DNA of 64,000 nucleotides from assembly GCA_013396915.1 (NCBI GenBank), contig VWZL01002571.1, positions 101,260 to 165,259 of the forward strand. The letters run 5' to 3'. This stretch comes from Stercorarius parasiticus (lineage: Eukaryota > Chordata > Aves > Charadriiformes > Stercorariidae). A program made the translations under genes and the position numbers. Of this stretch, positions 62,693-64,000 are shown piece after piece. The stretch's first letter is position 1. Every line of letters starts with the position of its first letter. Below the pieces are notes generated by a model that was not told where the DNA came from, made no database searches, and was given only the letters and a program-made list of their open reading frames with translations.

Positions 62693-63479
62693 ACTTTAAG
62701 GTAAGAGGTTTCAAAGCACCCACCTGTAGGCATCACAGCCCACCATCCAACTGATCCTTTTGTATTTGGTCCCTGCCTTTCGTTTCCGTGGTATTTCTTT
62801 TCCTTTCCTCTGTGCTATCCAGAGATAATCCAGGTTTTTGCTGTACTTGAGATTGTTGTGTTCTGATCGAAAATACGTTTTGGTGTCAGAACAGCTGTCT
62901 GCTCTTGCAGCCTTATGAAGCCATCTCCTGTCAGGCTGTTTTAAGGGTACATAAGCATGGAGAGAGGCTTATTGTAAAGCAGGATTGCGCACTGGAAACT
63001 CTTGGGTTTTCTTTCCCTGTGGGCTATCAGGGCTTCTCCTCCTCTGGTGCAGTGACAGCATCCCTCATCCCAGGGCTCCGTTGGGTTATTCCTGCCCCTG
63101 AGTAGCATTAGCCCCCAGCTCTTGTAAGTTGGAGCCTGTGAGATGCAGAGCCCAGCTCCCAGTGGGACTAGAGGAAAACCCACCAGCTCTGGCATGGATC
63201 AGGCTTTTGAGGTAGATTTCTGCAGCACAGAGAGGGAGAGGGCTGTCAGATGGTTATGGAGGGTATTGGTTTTTGCAGATGGTGGGATTTGTGCCGATGC
63301 CAGTGCAGGAAGGGGCTCTAACCTTAGGGAGATGTTTCTCCTTATACAGCCTTGACCAGAACTCACTTTGCAGAGCGGGACACACAAGGGAGGAACGTCC
63401 TTTCCAGTGTCCCTGGCCCCATACCAGGGAGAGCTGTTGCTAGCCAAGCCCTCAGTGTGTGTCCCAGTTGCCCTGGGCT

Positions 63480-64000
63480 CTTTCTTTTGTGCCGGACCCC
63501 GGCCACAAAAACCGGGAAGATTTACGGTGGCGAAACGGGCTTTGCCATCCTTTTCCCGAACAGCCTTTGCCTCTCCGCCCGTTTCTGATCCCGGGGGCCG
63601 CTTCCTCAGTGCTTCCCGGGTAATGAATGATTTCCCGGGGATGCTCCGCGGTGTCCCCGCGGCGCTGCGCTCTCCCTACCCGGTGCCGGTTTCCTGTCCG
63701 GGGCCGCCGCGCTGCGCCCGGCCGTGCGCCCCGTCGGGCGGCTCCAGGGGACGCGCTCCCGGCGCCGCTTGCCGGGGCTTTTCCTTTCTTCTCCTTTNAA
63801 GGAGAAATATTGTTTGAATTCACAAAGGGGGGCATCTGGTGCACCTTGCGCCTGGCATCTGTGCTCCTTGTGTCCCGAGCAGCGCGCTCGCACCGGGGCG
63901 AGGGGCAGGAGGAGCAGGCGTGCATCTGTTGGGCGCCACAATAAAGTCAGAAAACAGAGGCGCGGAGCCGGCCCAGCCGCGTTTGCCCTCTCAAAAGCGG
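63480..64000. promoter_or_regulatory. CpG island at right edge
   Basis: By my count, about 50 CpG in about 520 bases, against a CpG-poor flank, with GC-box-like words. It contains a single N at 63798. It probably marks the promoter or first exon of the next gene, which is off-window. No start codon or coding exon can be assigned. Confidence 0.65.

Larger units (their letters stand above)
58298..63470. other. Intergenic right of TSPAN15, part 2
   Basis: No recognised gene. It includes a C-run near 59630-59645, an HNF1-like site near 59766, an octamer word ATGCAAAT near 62073 and a 30-base partial tandem repeat at 62646-62692. One open frame of 252 codons (61205-61963) has no recognisable similarity. 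Confidence 0.45.

Noticed and set aside
63368..63944. Overlapping Arg/Pro-rich frames in the right-edge CpG island
   Set aside because: Typical GC-rich spurious frames on both strands, crossing an N, with no similarity.
53511..64000. NEUROG3, expected right of TSPAN15 by human synteny
   Set aside because: I looked for the bHLH core on both strands and found none. In human it lies tens of kb away, so its absence here says nothing about loss.

Overview
The window is bird genomic DNA. Evidence: CR1 retrotransposon 3' ends scattered through introns, GT-AG spliced vertebrate genes, and one LTR-like block of a kind I associate with Neoaves. I cannot name the species. It is draft assembly: one 304-base run of N (35971-36274) and single Ns at 31141 and 63798. 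I recognise three protein-coding genes, in the order known from human chromosome 10q22 (HK1, TACR2, TSPAN15).

Region 1 (1-~18570, + strand): the 3' three quarters of HK1, exons 6-18 of 18. They encode residues equivalent to 198-917 of the 917-residue human enzyme, with every splice site and reading phase intact. Exons 1-5 lie left of the window. Two candidate poly(A) signals follow the stop codon at 15507.

Region 2 (~20050-30833, - strand): complete TACR2 (neurokinin-2 / substance K receptor), five exons, 382 codons, convergent with HK1. Region 3 (30834-~35900): divergent intergenic DNA between TACR2 and TSPAN15, with a 42-base poly-T tract. Region 4 (~35900-53510, + strand): TSPAN15, a C8-class tetraspanin. 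Exons 2-8 are clear (263 codons plus stop); exon 1 is not visible and probably lies in the assembly gap. Region 5 (53511-64000): no recognisable coding gene. It holds a candidate regulatory cluster near 56 kb, an old LTR at about 57.7-58.3 kb, an HNF1-like site near 59.8 kb and a CpG island at the right edge that may be the promoter of the next gene.

The three genes are neighbours by conserved synteny, not a pathway: a glycolytic kinase, a Gq-coupled neuropeptide receptor and an ADAM10-regulating tetraspanin. I did not find a new biological system. The most useful second looks are the missing TSPAN15 exon, an apparently twin-primed (inverted) CR1 copy, the ERY variant in TACR2, the antisense orientation of the intronic CR1 copies, and the possible control elements right of TSPAN15.
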